DNA of 64,000 nucleotides from Paracoccaceae bacterium (GCA_030066905.1 JASJAR010000022.1:1-64000), one strand, 5' to 3'. Shown: positions 8,531-17,141, counted from the first letter of the stretch. Translations and numbers: made by a program. The notes: generated by a model from the letters alone, not told the origin.

Positions 8531-9526
8531 ATGTCGGACTTCATCAGAGATTTCACGAACCGCTACATCGCGAAGGACAACCGCATCGCGTCGGTCAGCT
8601 TCTTCGGCACGTTCGCGGTCTACTTCCTCACCCTCTGGCTGGCGCTGGCGGCGATGTGGACGTGGTGGCTTGTCGTTCCGCTGGTGATTCTCAACGCCTT
8701 CGCGGCGGTCCGGCTCTACGTCATCCAGCACGATTGCGGGCATTGGTCCCATTTCGAGACCCGGGGCCAGAACGATCTTGCGGGCTATGCGCTTTCGACC
8801 TTCACGCTGACCCCCTACCGGGCGATGCAGCGCAATCACAACATCCACCATGCCTATCTCGGCGATCTCGACCACCGCGAGACGACCGAGGTCCACACCA
8901 TGACGCTGGCCGAATGGGAAGCGGCGGGGTTCTGGCAGCGGCTCTGGTACCGGCTTTACCGCAACCCTCTCGTCATGCTGCCCATCGGCGGTTTCTGGAC
9001 CTTCGTTCTGCGCTATCGCTGGCCGAAGAACGCCGCAAAGATCGGCATCAAGGGCGTGATGCTCCACAATGCCGCGGTGCTCCTTTGGTGGGGGCTCATC
9101 TACGCCGGCTGGGGCTGGAACGGGATCGCGCTTTATGCGCTCACCGCGCTGACGTCCGGCTGCATCGGCGTCTTCCTCGTCTATCTTCAGCACAATTTCG
9201 AAGACACCTATTGGGATCACAAGCCCGAGCTCGACTACGAGCGTGCCACGCTGCAAGGCTCCTCGGCGCTCGATCTCGGCTGGTGGTGGGACCTTGGGAC
9301 GGGCAACATCGCCTATCACGACATCCACCATTTCAATCCGCGCATCCCGCTTTACCGCCTGCGCCAATGCCACAACGCGTTGCGGAAGGAGATGGATATC
9401 CAGACCATCGAATGGCCCGAGGCGCTGCGCTCCTTCACGCTGAAGCTCTGGGACGAGGAGCGCGAACGGCTCGTGCCCTTCCCCAGGCGCGCCCGGGCAG
9501 CCCAGGGCGTGGTCCCGGCGGAGTAG
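8531..9526 (+). CDS. Fatty acid desaturase (acyl-lipid, membrane-bound)
   Basis: A 331-residue integral membrane di-iron desaturase. The three histidine boxes are HDCGH near residue 75, HNIHH near 110 and HDIHH near 270. They are separated by hydrophobic segments at about 18-60 and 155-230. Members introduce double bonds into acyl chains or related lipids, and some act on other hydrocarbons or carotenoids. The ATG at 8531 is used because the protein begins cleanly there. The gene is followed immediately by a small ABM-fold gene, whose start is three bases after the desaturase stop. Confidence 0.9.
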   Translation: MSDFIRDFTNRYIAKDNRIASVSFFGTFAVYFLTLWLALAAMWTWWLVVPLVILNAFAAVRLYVIQHDCGHWSHFETRGQNDLAGYALSTFTLTPYRAMQRNHNIHHAYLGDLDHRETTEVHTMTLAEWEAAGFWQRLWYRLYRNPLVMLPIGGFWTFVLRYRWPKNAAKIGIKGVMLHNAAVLLWWGLIYAGWGWNGIALYALTALTSGCIGVFLVYLQHNFEDTYWDHKPELDYERATLQGSSALDLGWWWDLGTGNIAYHDIHHFNPRIPLYRLRQCHNALRKEMDIQTIEWPEALRSFTLKLWDEERERLVPFPRRARAAQGVVPAE

Positions 9527-9529
9527 TTG

Positions 9530-9847
9530 ATGTATATCGCGATGAACCGGTTCCGCGTGCCCGCCGAGCGCGCGGGCGATTTCGAAGCACTCTGGCTCAA
9601 CCGCGAATCCACCCTCGACCGGTTCGACGGTTTCGTCGCCTTCCACATGCTCAAGGGTCCCACGCAGGACGGCGTGACGCTCTACGCCTCCCACACGACC
9701 TGGGCGAGCGAAGAGGCCTTCCGCGCCTGGCTGAAGGCCCAGGATTTCAAGTCGGGCCATGGCGGGTCCGGCGCCAACCGCGACCTCTACCTCGCCCCGC
9801 CCGACTTCGAGGGCTTCACCCCGCTTCAGACGATCACCGCCGGCTGA
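9530..9847 (+). CDS. ABM-domain (antibiotic biosynthesis monooxygenase-like) protein
   Basis: A 105-residue dimeric alpha/beta-barrel type protein beginning MYIAMNRFRVPAERAGDFE, the usual N-terminal strand and helix of the ABM/HmoA group. FVAFHMLKGP and YASHTTWASEEAFRAWL are the middle and third strands. Homologues range from heme-degrading enzymes to small monooxygenases; no distinctive heme-binding residues can be assigned. The ATG is three bases past the desaturase stop, which suggests a shared transcript. A TTG just before the ATG is in frame, but the ATG is the better choice. Confidence 0.8.
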   Translation: MYIAMNRFRVPAERAGDFEALWLNRESTLDRFDGFVAFHMLKGPTQDGVTLYASHTTWASEEAFRAWLKAQDFKSGHGGSGANRDLYLAPPDFEGFTPLQTITAG

Positions 9848-9974
9848 ACCCCCGCGCAACGCACCGGACGCGCGTGCGAGCGCCCGGTCTCTGCTTTCCT
9901 GCACAGTTGCCGTGAATTGCAGGCACCGCCAGAACCTCTACATCTTCGACGTTCACTGCGGCAGCGAGGCTCCG

Positions 9975-11186
9975 ATGGCACTGGCAAACACGAACGTCCA
10001 CTATGGAACGGTCTCCAAGGTCTTTCACTGGCTGACCGCGCTCCTCATTCTCACCGCGATACCGACGGGGCTCATCGCCAACGGCCTGCCGGTCGACGAG
10101 GCGAACCTGCCGCTCAAGGCGCAGCTCTTCTCGGTCCACAAGACCCTCGGCGTCGCGGCGTTCTTTGTCGCCCTCCTGCGCATCCTCTGGGCCGTCTCGC
10201 AGATCAAACCCGAACACCTCTTGGCGGGGAAACCGGCTCAGACCTTTCTCGCCGAAACGGTCCACTGGCTGCTCTACGCCTCGCTGGTGATCGTGCCGCT
10301 CTCGGGCTGGCTTCACCATGCGGCGACCTCGGGCTTCGCGCCGATCCTATGGCCCCTCGGCCAGACCCTCCCGCTCGTGCCGCAATCGGAAGCGGTGGCG
10401 GGCTTCTTCCGCGCCTGGCATCTCGTCTTCACCAAGGTGCTGGCGGTGGCGGTCCTTCTGCATATCGTCGGGGCGCTCAAGCACCATTTCATCGACCGCG
10501 ACGCGACCCTGCGGCGGATGTGGTTCGGCACACCGGCCTGCGAGATCCCTCAGCAGCCCGCACCCTCGCCGCGCCCGGCCCTCACAGCCGGGGCGATCTA
10601 TGCCGTCGCACTCGTCGGCGCCTCGGTGCTGGCCTTCGTCGCCCCCCACCATTCCGGCCCCGTCGCCGTCGCCGCACCGGCGCTCGAAGAGCAATCGGGC
10701 GGCAACTGGCGCGTGGAGACGGGCACACTCGGGCTGACGGTCACCAATTTCGGTCAGGAGGTCGAAGGCAGCTTCGCCGACTGGACCGCCGCCATCGCCT
10801 TCGACGAGGCGGCGGTCGGCGACACCAGGGGCGAGGTCGATGTCACCGTCTCGATCCCGTCTCTCACGCTCGGCTCGGTCACCTCCGAGGCGCTCGGTTC
10901 GGACTACTTCGCCGCCGAAACCTTCCCCACCGCCCGGTTCGTGGCGGACATCCGTGAAGACGGCGAGGGCTATGTCGCCGACGGCACCCTGACGATCCGC
11001 GACCAGTCGGTGCCGGTGTCGCTGCCCTTCACGCTCACCATTGACGGCCAGACCGCCGAGATGACGGGCGATCTGGCGCTCGACCGACGCGACTTCGGCA
11101 TCGGCGGATCGACCGAAGGCACGGTGGCGTTCTCGGTCGGTGTTTCCGTCAGCCTCACCGCCCAGAGGGTCGAGGCGGGAAGCTGA
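9975..11186 (+). CDS. Cytochrome b561 - YceI fusion protein
   Basis: A 403-residue two-domain membrane protein. Residues 1-180 form a four-helix cytochrome b561 (prokaryotic CybB type), with heme-ligand histidines in SKVFHWLTALL, SVHKTLGVAAF and KHHFIDRD. A further membrane anchor lies near residue 205. The C-terminal part, about 235-403, is a YceI-like lipid-binding beta barrel (NWRVETGTLGLTV..., FVADIREDGEGYVADGTLTI, REGDF-like DRRDFGIGG). YceI domains bind isoprenoid quinones or similar lipids, so the fusion suggests electron exchange between the b561 heme and a bound isoprenoid in the periplasm (inference). A stand-alone YceI gene faces it. Confidence 0.9.
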   Translation: MALANTNVHYGTVSKVFHWLTALLILTAIPTGLIANGLPVDEANLPLKAQLFSVHKTLGVAAFFVALLRILWAVSQIKPEHLLAGKPAQTFLAETVHWLLYASLVIVPLSGWLHHAATSGFAPILWPLGQTLPLVPQSEAVAGFFRAWHLVFTKVLAVAVLLHIVGALKHHFIDRDATLRRMWFGTPACEIPQQPAPSPRPALTAGAIYAVALVGASVLAFVAPHHSGPVAVAAPALEEQSGGNWRVETGTLGLTVTNFGQEVEGSFADWTAAIAFDEAAVGDTRGEVDVTVSIPSLTLGSVTSEALGSDYFAAETFPTARFVADIREDGEGYVADGTLTIRDQSVPVSLPFTLTIDGQTAEMTGDLALDRRDFGIGGSTEGTVAFSVGVSVSLTAQRVEAGS

Positions 11187-11272
11187 AGGTCGGCCGCTTC
11201 GGGCGGGAACGACGGGGGCCTCCGCCCTGACGCGGAGGTTCGTTGCACATGCCGCGATGAGACGGACCACCC

Positions 11273-11296
11273 GTCCCGGGCTTGACCCGGGACCTC
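11273..11296. repeat. 24-base dispersed palindromic repeat, copy 1
   Basis: This stretch is identical to 20179-20202. Its core is an inverted repeat with 8-base arms GTCCCGGG / CCCGGGAC around CTTGA. It lies in the gap between the convergent b561-YceI and YceI genes, and a degenerate, inverted related stretch follows at about 11325-11343. Palindromes of this type recur in Rhodobacterales intergenic DNA; the role is unknown. Confidence 0.75.
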
Positions 11297-11420
11297 CATC
11301 GGTCTGGCACTCCCGGTGGATCGGGGCCCCGGATCGGGTCAAGGGCGGGTTTCGCGATGTGTTCGGCGTCCGCGAACCGAACGCCCGCTCCCGACCCAAT
11401 CCCCCCAGCCCACGAAAAAA

Positions 11421-11445
11421 GCCCGCCGAACCGGCGGGCCTTTCG
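11421..11445 (-). terminator. Rho-independent terminator of the yceI-type gene
   Basis: On the minus strand the stem GCCCGCCG / CGGCGGGC (8 base pairs, 3-base loop; 11421-11439) is followed by a run of six T residues (11415-11420). It lies 34 bases past the stop of the minus-strand YceI gene. The plus side has a weaker TTTCGCTCTT tail, so it may also help stop transcription of the facing b561-YceI gene. Confidence 0.85.
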
Positions 11446-11473
11446 CTCTTGTCGGCGGTCGTTGGCCCGCGCC

Positions 11474-12070
11474 TTAGCTCGGCGCGCCGTCCGCGTGCTG
11501 GGCTTCGAGGTGAATCTCGATCGCAACCTCGTCGCTGACTGCGGGTGCAAAAGCACCGACACCGAAATCGGAGCGCAGGATCGTCGTCGTCGCACTGAAG
11601 CCGAGGGTCGGCGTGCCTTCGGCGGGGCCGAACGGATAAGGCGCCGAACCGGTCAGCGTCGTGTCGAGCGTCACTGACTGGGTGATGTCGTTCATCGTCA
11701 GGTCGCCGGTGATGAGCGCGGTGTCGTCGCCGGTCACTTCGATGCCCGTGGACACGAAGGTCACCATATCCTCTTCGGTGGCGCCGAAGAAATCGTCCGA
11801 CAGGAAGTGGCCGTCGCGGGCTTCCCAACCGGTGAACATCGACATCACCGGGATCGACACGTTGACGCTCGATGCGGCCGGGTTCTCTTCGTCGTACATG
11901 ATCTGGCCTTCCCAGCCCGAGAACATGCCGTAGGTCGTCGAGAAGCCGAGGTGGTTGTAGCTGAAGAGCACCTGGCTGTGGCTCGAATCGACGTTGAAGG
12001 GCTCGGCGGCGGTGGCGGCGGTTCCGACCGCGGCGAAGGCCAGCGCGCTGGCAAGAAGAACGGGTTTCAT
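11474..12070 (-). CDS. Periplasmic YceI family protein
   Basis: A 198-residue secreted lipocalin-like protein with a clear signal peptide (MKPVLLASALAFAAVGTAATAA, cut before EPFNV). The mature part has the YceI pattern: DSSHSQVLFSYNHLGFS at the first strands, SDDFFGATEEDMVTFVSTGI in the middle, and a terminal EVAIEIHLEAQ strand. YceI proteins bind polyisoprenoids or amphiphiles in the periplasm and are often stress-induced. The start at 12070 is chosen because the signal peptide begins there and GGAG lies about 8 bases upstream. It converges with the b561-YceI fusion, so both proteins may act on the same lipid pool. Confidence 0.92.
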   Translation of the reverse strand: MKPVLLASALAFAAVGTAATAAEPFNVDSSHSQVLFSYNHLGFSTTYGMFSGWEGQIMYDEENPAASSVNVSIPVMSMFTGWEARDGHFLSDDFFGATEEDMVTFVSTGIEVTGDDTALITGDLTMNDITQSVTLDTTLTGSAPYPFGPAEGTPTLGFSATTTILRSDFGVGAFAPAVSDEVAIEIHLEAQHADGAPS

Positions 12071-12261
12071 CTGGAGCTCCGATTGGGTTGCAGTACCCTG
12101 TGACAAAGCGTCCCGCCCGATAATTGCAATCCCGCGTAGCTCCACAGGGTCTGTGGACGAGGGAACACCGGTCAAAATGCTGAAAAAATAGGCGGAAATT
12201 CGACCACGCCTGCCGCAAAGGCCCGCTACGCGACCTCGCTCGGCGGATCGCGGCCGATGCG

Positions 12262-12567
12262 CTAATCCTCGCGCTCGGTCGTGAACGTCAGAGGATACCC
12301 GGCCCGGGCCCCGGCCTCGGTTGCGATCCGCGCCTTTTCGTCGGCGACCTCCTTGGTGAAGACCGCCACCACGCAGGCCCCTTTGCGATGCGCGGTGAGC
12401 ATCACCCCGAGCGCCTCTTCCTCGGTCATGCGAAACACCGCCTTCAGCACCGCGACGACGAAATCGCGGGGGGTGAAATCGTCGTTCAGAAGGATCACCT
12501 TCCAGAGCCTGGGCCGTTCCGGTTTCGCCTTGGTCTGGGGCTTTCTGACGGTGACGGTGTCGGTCAT
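12262..12567 (-). CDS. clpS: ATP-dependent Clp protease adaptor ClpS
   Basis: A 101-residue N-recognin adaptor that delivers N-degron substrates to ClpAP. The diagnostic segment LWKVILLNDDFTPRDFV (binding-pocket NDD) starts near residue 21, then the helix VVAVLKAVFRMTEEEA and HRKGACVVAVFTKEVADEK, where the conserved histidine binds the substrate amino terminus. The disordered N-terminal tail is the usual length. clpA is not adjacent here. The gene is divergent from the VWA gene, with a 96-base shared upstream region. Confidence 0.97.
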   Translation of the reverse strand: MTDTVTVRKPQTKAKPERPRLWKVILLNDDFTPRDFVVAVLKAVFRMTEEEALGVMLTAHRKGACVVAVFTKEVADEKARIATEAGARAGYPLTFTTERED

Positions 12568-12663
12568 GGCAGAGAATCTAACCGGCCACTCTGGGCCGTC
12601 CAGTCTCGCGCACCGCGCCTACGGGCTTTCCCTCGCCGCCGGTTCGGGTCAGGTTTCGGGACG

Positions 12664-13851
12664 ATGTTCCTGCACTTTTTCGAAAACCTCCGCCGCCACG
12701 GCGTTCCGGTCTCGCTGCGGGAGTTTCTCGACTTTCTCGCCCTTATGAAGTCCGGGGCGGTCACCTATGACATCGACGCCTTCTATCATCTCGCGCGCAC
12801 CGCGATGGTGAAGTCCGAGACCCGGCTCGATCGGTTCGACCGGGCCTTCGCGGCAAGTTTCGAGGTCCTTGCAGAAATCGGCACCGATGAGGTGCTGGCC
12901 GCGCTCGATCTGCCCGCCGACTGGCTGACGAAGATGGCCGAAAAGCATCTGTCTCACGCCGAACGGGCCGAGATCGAGGCGCTCGGCGGGTTCGACCGGC
13001 TCCTCGAAGCGCTGAAGGCGCGGCTTGCCGAACAAAAGGGCCGCCACGAGGGCGGGTCGAAATGGATCGGCACGGCGGGCACCTCCCCTTTCGGCGCCTA
13101 CGGCTACAACCCCGAGGGGGTGCGGATCGGCCAGGCCGAAAGCCGGCACGGGCGCGCCGTCAAGGTCTGGGACCGGCGCGAGTTCCGCAACCTCGACGGC
13201 GACGCCGAGATCGGCACCCGCACGATCAAGATGGCGCTGCGGCGCCTCCGCCGCTGGGCCCGGGAGGGCGCAGCCGAAGAGCTCGACCTTCCGGCGACGA
13301 TCCGCGAGACGGCGCGGGCGGGTTACATCGACGTGCGCACCCGGCCCGAGCGCAGGAACGCCGCCAAGGTCCTCCTGATGCTCGATATCGGCGGCTCGAT
13401 GGACCCCCATGTGAAGGTCATGGAAGACCTCTTTTCGGCGGCGCGGGCCGAGTTCCACCACCTCGAAACGTTCTACTTCCACAATTGCGTCTATGAAGGC
13501 GTCTGGCGCGACAACCGGCGGCGCTGGTCCGAAGCGACCCCCACCCGGGATGTCCTCAACACATACGGGAAGGACTGGCATCTCATCGTGGTCGGCGACG
13601 CGGCGATGTCGCCTTACGAGATCGCGATCAGGGGCGGGGCGAACGAGCATTGGAACGAGGAGCCGGGCGCGGTGTGGCTCGCGCGGCTGGTCGAGCACTA
13701 CCCCAGACATCTCTGGATCAATCCGGTCCCCGAAGACCATTGGGGCTATGCCCAGTCGACGGCGATGATCCGCGACATCCTTGCCAGGGATGCGATGGTG
13801 CCGATGACACTCGACGGGCTCGCCCGGGGGATGAGGGCGCTGGCGCGCTGA
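12664..13851 (+). CDS. VWA domain protein, CoxE-like
   Basis: A 395-residue protein of the CoxE/YeaD-type VWA group. The N-terminal half, beginning MFLHFFENLRRHGVPVSLREF, is the family-specific helical part. The VWA domain begins near residue 235 with VLLMLDIGGSMDPH, a MIDAS motif in the DxGxS form usual for this family rather than DxSxS. These proteins work with MoxR ATPases in cofactor insertion or assembly; a MoxR gene is at 5504-6349. The ATG at 12664 is preferred because homologous sequence starts there, although the frame is open further upstream. Confidence 0.88.
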   Translation: MFLHFFENLRRHGVPVSLREFLDFLALMKSGAVTYDIDAFYHLARTAMVKSETRLDRFDRAFAASFEVLAEIGTDEVLAALDLPADWLTKMAEKHLSHAERAEIEALGGFDRLLEALKARLAEQKGRHEGGSKWIGTAGTSPFGAYGYNPEGVRIGQAESRHGRAVKVWDRREFRNLDGDAEIGTRTIKMALRRLRRWAREGAAEELDLPATIRETARAGYIDVRTRPERRNAAKVLLMLDIGGSMDPHVKVMEDLFSAARAEFHHLETFYFHNCVYEGVWRDNRRRWSEATPTRDVLNTYGKDWHLIVVGDAAMSPYEIAIRGGANEHWNEEPGAVWLARLVEHYPRHLWINPVPEDHWGYAQSTAMIRDILARDAMVPMTLDGLARGMRALAR

Positions 13852-13937
13852 GCGCCCCCGCGGGTGAGGGTGCCATACGCTTGCCATACGCAAAGCCGAC
13901 ACGTTGCAGACCGGCGCTGTCGCCCCATATTCGGGGT

Positions 13938-14630
13938 ATGCTGAAGTTCACTCCGATCCTCCTGGCCATCCTCTACGGGCTCGCGATGTACCGCTTCTCC
14001 GTCTGGAGAACGAAGAAGGAGCTCGACGCGAAATCGACCGAACTCGTCGATCCGAGGCTGAAGAAGCTGACCGACCGGATGGCCGCGGCCCTCGATCTCC
14101 CGCGCATCCGCGTCCATATCTACGAGATCGACCCGGTGAACGGCCTTGCCGCCCCCGACGGGCGGATTTTCATCACCCGCGGCTTCTTTAACAAGTACCG
14201 CCAGGGCGCTGTTTCGGCAGAAGAAATGGCCAGCGTCATCGCCCACGAGCTGGGCCATGTCGCACTTGGTCACTCGCGCCGGCGGATGATCGACTTTTCC
14301 GGACAGAACGCGATCCGGACGGCGCTGGCGATGATCCTGTCGCGCTTCATCCCGTTCGTCGGGGTCTATATCGCGGGGTTCCTGACGAGCCTTCTCGCCG
14401 CCCGCCTGTCGCGGTCGGACGAATACGAGGCCGACGCCTATGCCTCGGCCCTGCTGGTGAAGGCCGGGATCGGGACGGCGCCGCAGAAGGCGTTGTTTTC
14501 AAAGCTAGAAGACCTGACCCAGTCGAACCACGGCGCGGTGCCGGCCTGGCTGATGTCGCATCCCAAGACCGCCGAGCGGATCAGGGCCATCGAGGCCAAT
14601 GAGGCGAAATGGGAGATCGCGCCCGGCTGA
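13938..14630 (+). CDS. M48 family zinc metallopeptidase
   Basis: A 230-residue HtpX/Oma1-type peptidase. Residues 3-18 are a hydrophobic N-terminal anchor. The zinc-binding helix is VIAHELGHVALGHSRRR near residue 107, and the third ligand is the glutamate in SRSDEYEADAYASAL. A second hydrophobic stretch (about 128-160) separates the two. The C-terminal SHPKTAERIRAIEAN motif is typical of the family. It probably degrades misfolded membrane or envelope proteins. The ATG at 13938 follows a short 86-base gap after the VWA gene, so co-transcription is possible. Confidence 0.92.
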   Translation: MLKFTPILLAILYGLAMYRFSVWRTKKELDAKSTELVDPRLKKLTDRMAAALDLPRIRVHIYEIDPVNGLAAPDGRIFITRGFFNKYRQGAVSAEEMASVIAHELGHVALGHSRRRMIDFSGQNAIRTALAMILSRFIPFVGVYIAGFLTSLLAARLSRSDEYEADAYASALLVKAGIGTAPQKALFSKLEDLTQSNHGAVPAWLMSHPKTAERIRAIEANEAKWEIAPG

Positions 14631-14710
14631 CGGGCGGCCGGCTTCGCCTCTCATTGGCCCCAAAGTTACCCTCTAGCCCCCTCGGGGCTCAAAAGGGGGC
14701 AGACAGCCCC

Positions 14711-15256
14711 CTACCCGCTGCTGGCGAGCGCCTTTGCCAGCCGCGGCAGACGCGCCTTCTTCAGAAGCCCCCGCCGGCTCAGACCGGCACCGGTCGCGGC
14801 GATGTCGGCCTCGACCGCGGCGACAAGGCGTTCCACGCGCCCCGGCAGGGCGGCATGGGCCTCAAGGAGAAACTCGTCGGGATGGCGGCGGAGAATGCCG
14901 TGGGCGGCAAGGGCCCGCAGGGGGAAATCCCTTGTATTGAAGGTCAAAAGCGCCTCGGCTTGGCCGGCGATGGCGGCGGCGAGGACATGGGCGTCGTCGG
15001 GGTCTGGAAGGTGCAGCCCCGCCTCGACGCCCGGGTCGGGCGCGATTTCGGCTCCGGGAAACCGGGCGCGCAGGGCCGCGATCTCGCCCCGCACCGCCGC
15101 TTCGGAGACCGGCCCTTCCCGCGCGGCCGCCAGAGCCCATTCCTCGAGGATCCGCGGCGACCAGAGCGGGGCGAAACCGCCGGCCTCCCCCAGCCCCAGA
15201 ACGAGGCAGTTCACCACCGTCGGATAGAACACGCAGGCATCGATGAGGACCCTCAT
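14711..15256 (-). CDS. PIN-domain protein
   Basis: A 181-residue protein starting MRVLIDACVFYPTVVNCL, the first strand of a PIN nuclease fold with the conserved aspartate D6. Further acidic residues are in LPDPDDAHVLAAAIAG, near residue 95, which is the third PIN motif, followed by LLTFNTRDFP. PIN proteins are Mg-dependent ribonucleases and often toxins, but no antitoxin-like small gene is adjacent. The start overlaps the stop of the RlmI-like gene by four bases (ATGA), so the two are translationally coupled, which suggests an RNA-related housekeeping role rather than a free-standing toxin (inference). Confidence 0.8.
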   Translation of the reverse strand: MRVLIDACVFYPTVVNCLVLGLGEAGGFAPLWSPRILEEWALAAAREGPVSEAAVRGEIAALRARFPGAEIAPDPGVEAGLHLPDPDDAHVLAAAIAGQAEALLTFNTRDFPLRALAAHGILRRHPDEFLLEAHAALPGRVERLVAAVEADIAATGAGLSRRGLLKKARLPRLAKALASSG

Positions 15257-16458
15257 CCGTCGAGCGCGAAGGTGAGCGCCTTGAGGTAGCCCGATTCGGC
15301 GAGGGCGGGGAGTTCTGGGTGGTCGGGGGCCGCAAAGCCCGTGCGCAGCAGCCGCGCCGACCGGCCGGCCCTGCCGATCCCGGCGACGCAGGCGGCGCGG
15401 AACTTCGCGAGATCGGCCGCATGGGAACACGAGCAGAGCACCAGCACTCCGCCCGGCGCGACCAGGGCGGCGGCAAGCCGGGCGGCCTTCTCGTAGGCCC
15501 TGAGGCCCGCCTGAAGCGCCGGCTTGGCCGGTGCGAAGGCCGGCGGGTCGGAAATCACGAGGCCGAAACGCCGCCCCTCCGCGGCGAGCGCTGCCATGAC
15601 GTCGAACCCGTCGCCCGCCCGGGTCTCGACGCGGTCTCCCGCCCCGCTTCTGTCGGCGCCCTGGCGCGCAAGCGCGAGGGCAGGCTCGGAGGCGTCGACC
15701 AGAAGTGCCGATGTCGCCCCCGCCGCGACGGCGGCGAGCCCGAAGCCGCCGACATGGGAAAAGACGTCAAGCACGTCGACGCCGTCGGCGAACCGCGCGG
15801 CAAAGGCGTGGTTGTCGCGCTGGTCGTAGAAGAGCCCCGTCTTCTGCCCGCCGAGAAGATCGGCGATGTAAGTGGCGCCGTTCATCTCCACCGGCAGCGG
15901 CCCGTCGAGGCGGCCCCGCACCACCTCGACGCCGCCGGGGAGCCCTTCGAGCGCCCTGGCCCGGCCTTCGGCGTTCACGACCACGGTCGTCGCGCCGGCC
16001 GCCACCAGAGCATCGGCAACCGGCTCGCGCAGGGCGTCTGCCCAGGCCGCATTCGGCTGGCAGACCGCGACATCGCCGAACCGGTCGATCACGACGCCGG
16101 GAAGGCCGTCGGCCTCGGCGTGGATCCAGCGCCAGTAGGGTGTGCGATAGAGCCGGTCGCGCAGGGCGGTGGCGCGGGCGATCCGTCCGGCGAGCCAGCT
16201 TTCATCGATGGCGGCCTCCGGGTCCCGGTCGAGGACGCGGGCGATGATCTTCGAGCCGGGGGTGACCGCCACGGTGGCCAGAGGCGTGCGCGCGGCGTCT
16301 TCAAGCGTGGCGATGGTGCCCGGGCTCAGCGCCTTGGTGCGGCGGTCGGTGACAAGCTGGTCGGCCCAGACCCAGGGGTAGCCATGGCGGAGGCGCCGCG
16401 CATCGGTTTTGGGGCGCAGGCGCACCACCGCACGGACCGCTCCGCCATTGGCCCGCAA
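15253..16458 (-). CDS. RlmI-like 23S rRNA cytosine-C5 methyltransferase
   Basis: A class I rRNA methyltransferase of about 401 residues. A PUA RNA-binding domain covers roughly residues 5-75 (HGYPWVWADQLV at its start), followed by the RlmI linker with DRFGDVAVCQ and the catalytic domain: motif I DVFSHVGGFGLAAVAAGA, motif IV ISDPPAFAP and motif VI VLCSCSHAAD, which contains the catalytic cysteines. The family makes m5C1962 in 23S rRNA. The start is uncertain: the frame opens at TTG 16458, and GTG codons at 16428 and 16425 are alternatives. It lies 12 bases downstream of the lipoprotein gene and is coupled to the PIN gene. Confidence 0.88.
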   Translation of the reverse strand: MRANGGAVRAVVRLRPKTDARRLRHGYPWVWADQLVTDRRTKALSPGTIATLEDAARTPLATVAVTPGSKIIARVLDRDPEAAIDESWLAGRIARATALRDRLYRTPYWRWIHAEADGLPGVVIDRFGDVAVCQPNAAWADALREPVADALVAAGATTVVVNAEGRARALEGLPGGVEVVRGRLDGPLPVEMNGATYIADLLGGQKTGLFYDQRDNHAFAARFADGVDVLDVFSHVGGFGLAAVAAGATSALLVDASEPALALARQGADRSGAGDRVETRAGDGFDVMAALAAEGRRFGLVISDPPAFAPAKPALQAGLRAYEKAARLAAALVAPGGVLVLCSCSHAADLAKFRAACVAGIGRAGRSARLLRTGFAAPDHPELPALAESGYLKALTFALDG

Positions 16459-16470
16459 CCGTCTGGCCGC

Positions 16471-17076
16471 TCAGCCGGCCGGGCGCGGCGGGGGTGCCGG
16501 TTCGGTCAGTTCGTCGATCAACGTCAGGCGCAACTGCTCGGTCACCCGGACCTTCATTGTCTGACCCTCGCGCTCCGCGGCAAGGGCCGCCTCTCCGCCG
16601 AGGGCCGGCAGGTCTGCGATAACAAGGCGCGGCCCCTCGATGGGCGCATCGCTGCCCTGCTCATAAACCGTCAGGAAAAACCGCATGGAGTGGACGCCGC
16701 CGACGGTCACCCGCGCCCGTTCGGTGACCGAATGAAACCGGGTCACCTGCACGGTCACGCGTACCGGACGCGCGCCGTCGACCTCCGCCCTTGTCCCGTC
16801 GCCGGCGGCATCGAAGATCGCCTCGACCTGCTCGTAGCGGTCGCCGAACGGATCGCCGCGCCAGACGATATCGGCAATCGGGTAGAAAAGGTTGGCCTCG
16901 GAGACCTCCAGCGTGCGCGGGACCAGCACGTCGAACGCCTCGATCCGGTAATCCCTCGCTTCGCTGCGCACCTCGCCCACCGGCAGGTCGCGCAAACCCT
17001 CGTCCACGCCCGCACAGCCCGCGAGAGCCGCAAGGCCCAGCGCTGTGACGGCTGCGGTCACCCGAATTCGTGCCAT
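16471..17076 (-). CDS. Conserved lipoprotein of unknown function
   Basis: A 201-residue lipoprotein with signal MARIRVTAAVTALGLAALAGC; the lipobox LAGC makes C21 the lipidated residue. The mature domain begins with DEGLRDLPVGEVRSEARDY and shows alternating strands ending in MKVRVTEQLRLTLIDEL; no catalytic motif is visible. It resembles lipoproteins annotated only as domains of unknown function in Rhodobacterales. It directly precedes the RlmI-like gene on the same strand (12-base gap) and lies downstream of a terminator, so it likely has its own promoter between 17077 and 17141. Confidence 0.75.
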   Translation of the reverse strand: MARIRVTAAVTALGLAALAGCAGVDEGLRDLPVGEVRSEARDYRIEAFDVLVPRTLEVSEANLFYPIADIVWRGDPFGDRYEQVEAIFDAAGDGTRAEVDGARPVRVTVQVTRFHSVTERARVTVGGVHSMRFFLTVYEQGSDAPIEGPRLVIADLPALGGEAALAAEREGQTMKVRVTEQLRLTLIDELTEPAPPPRPAG

Positions 17077-17141
17077 TCTGCTCGCCTCGTCTCGTTGTCC
17101 GAGTTGGCGCCGGCATACTGCAAAACCGTTTCGAAGTAACG

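Noticed and set aside
14711-15256. The PIN protein as a VapC-type toxin
   Set aside because: No small antitoxin gene precedes it; it is instead translationally coupled to an rRNA methyltransferase gene.
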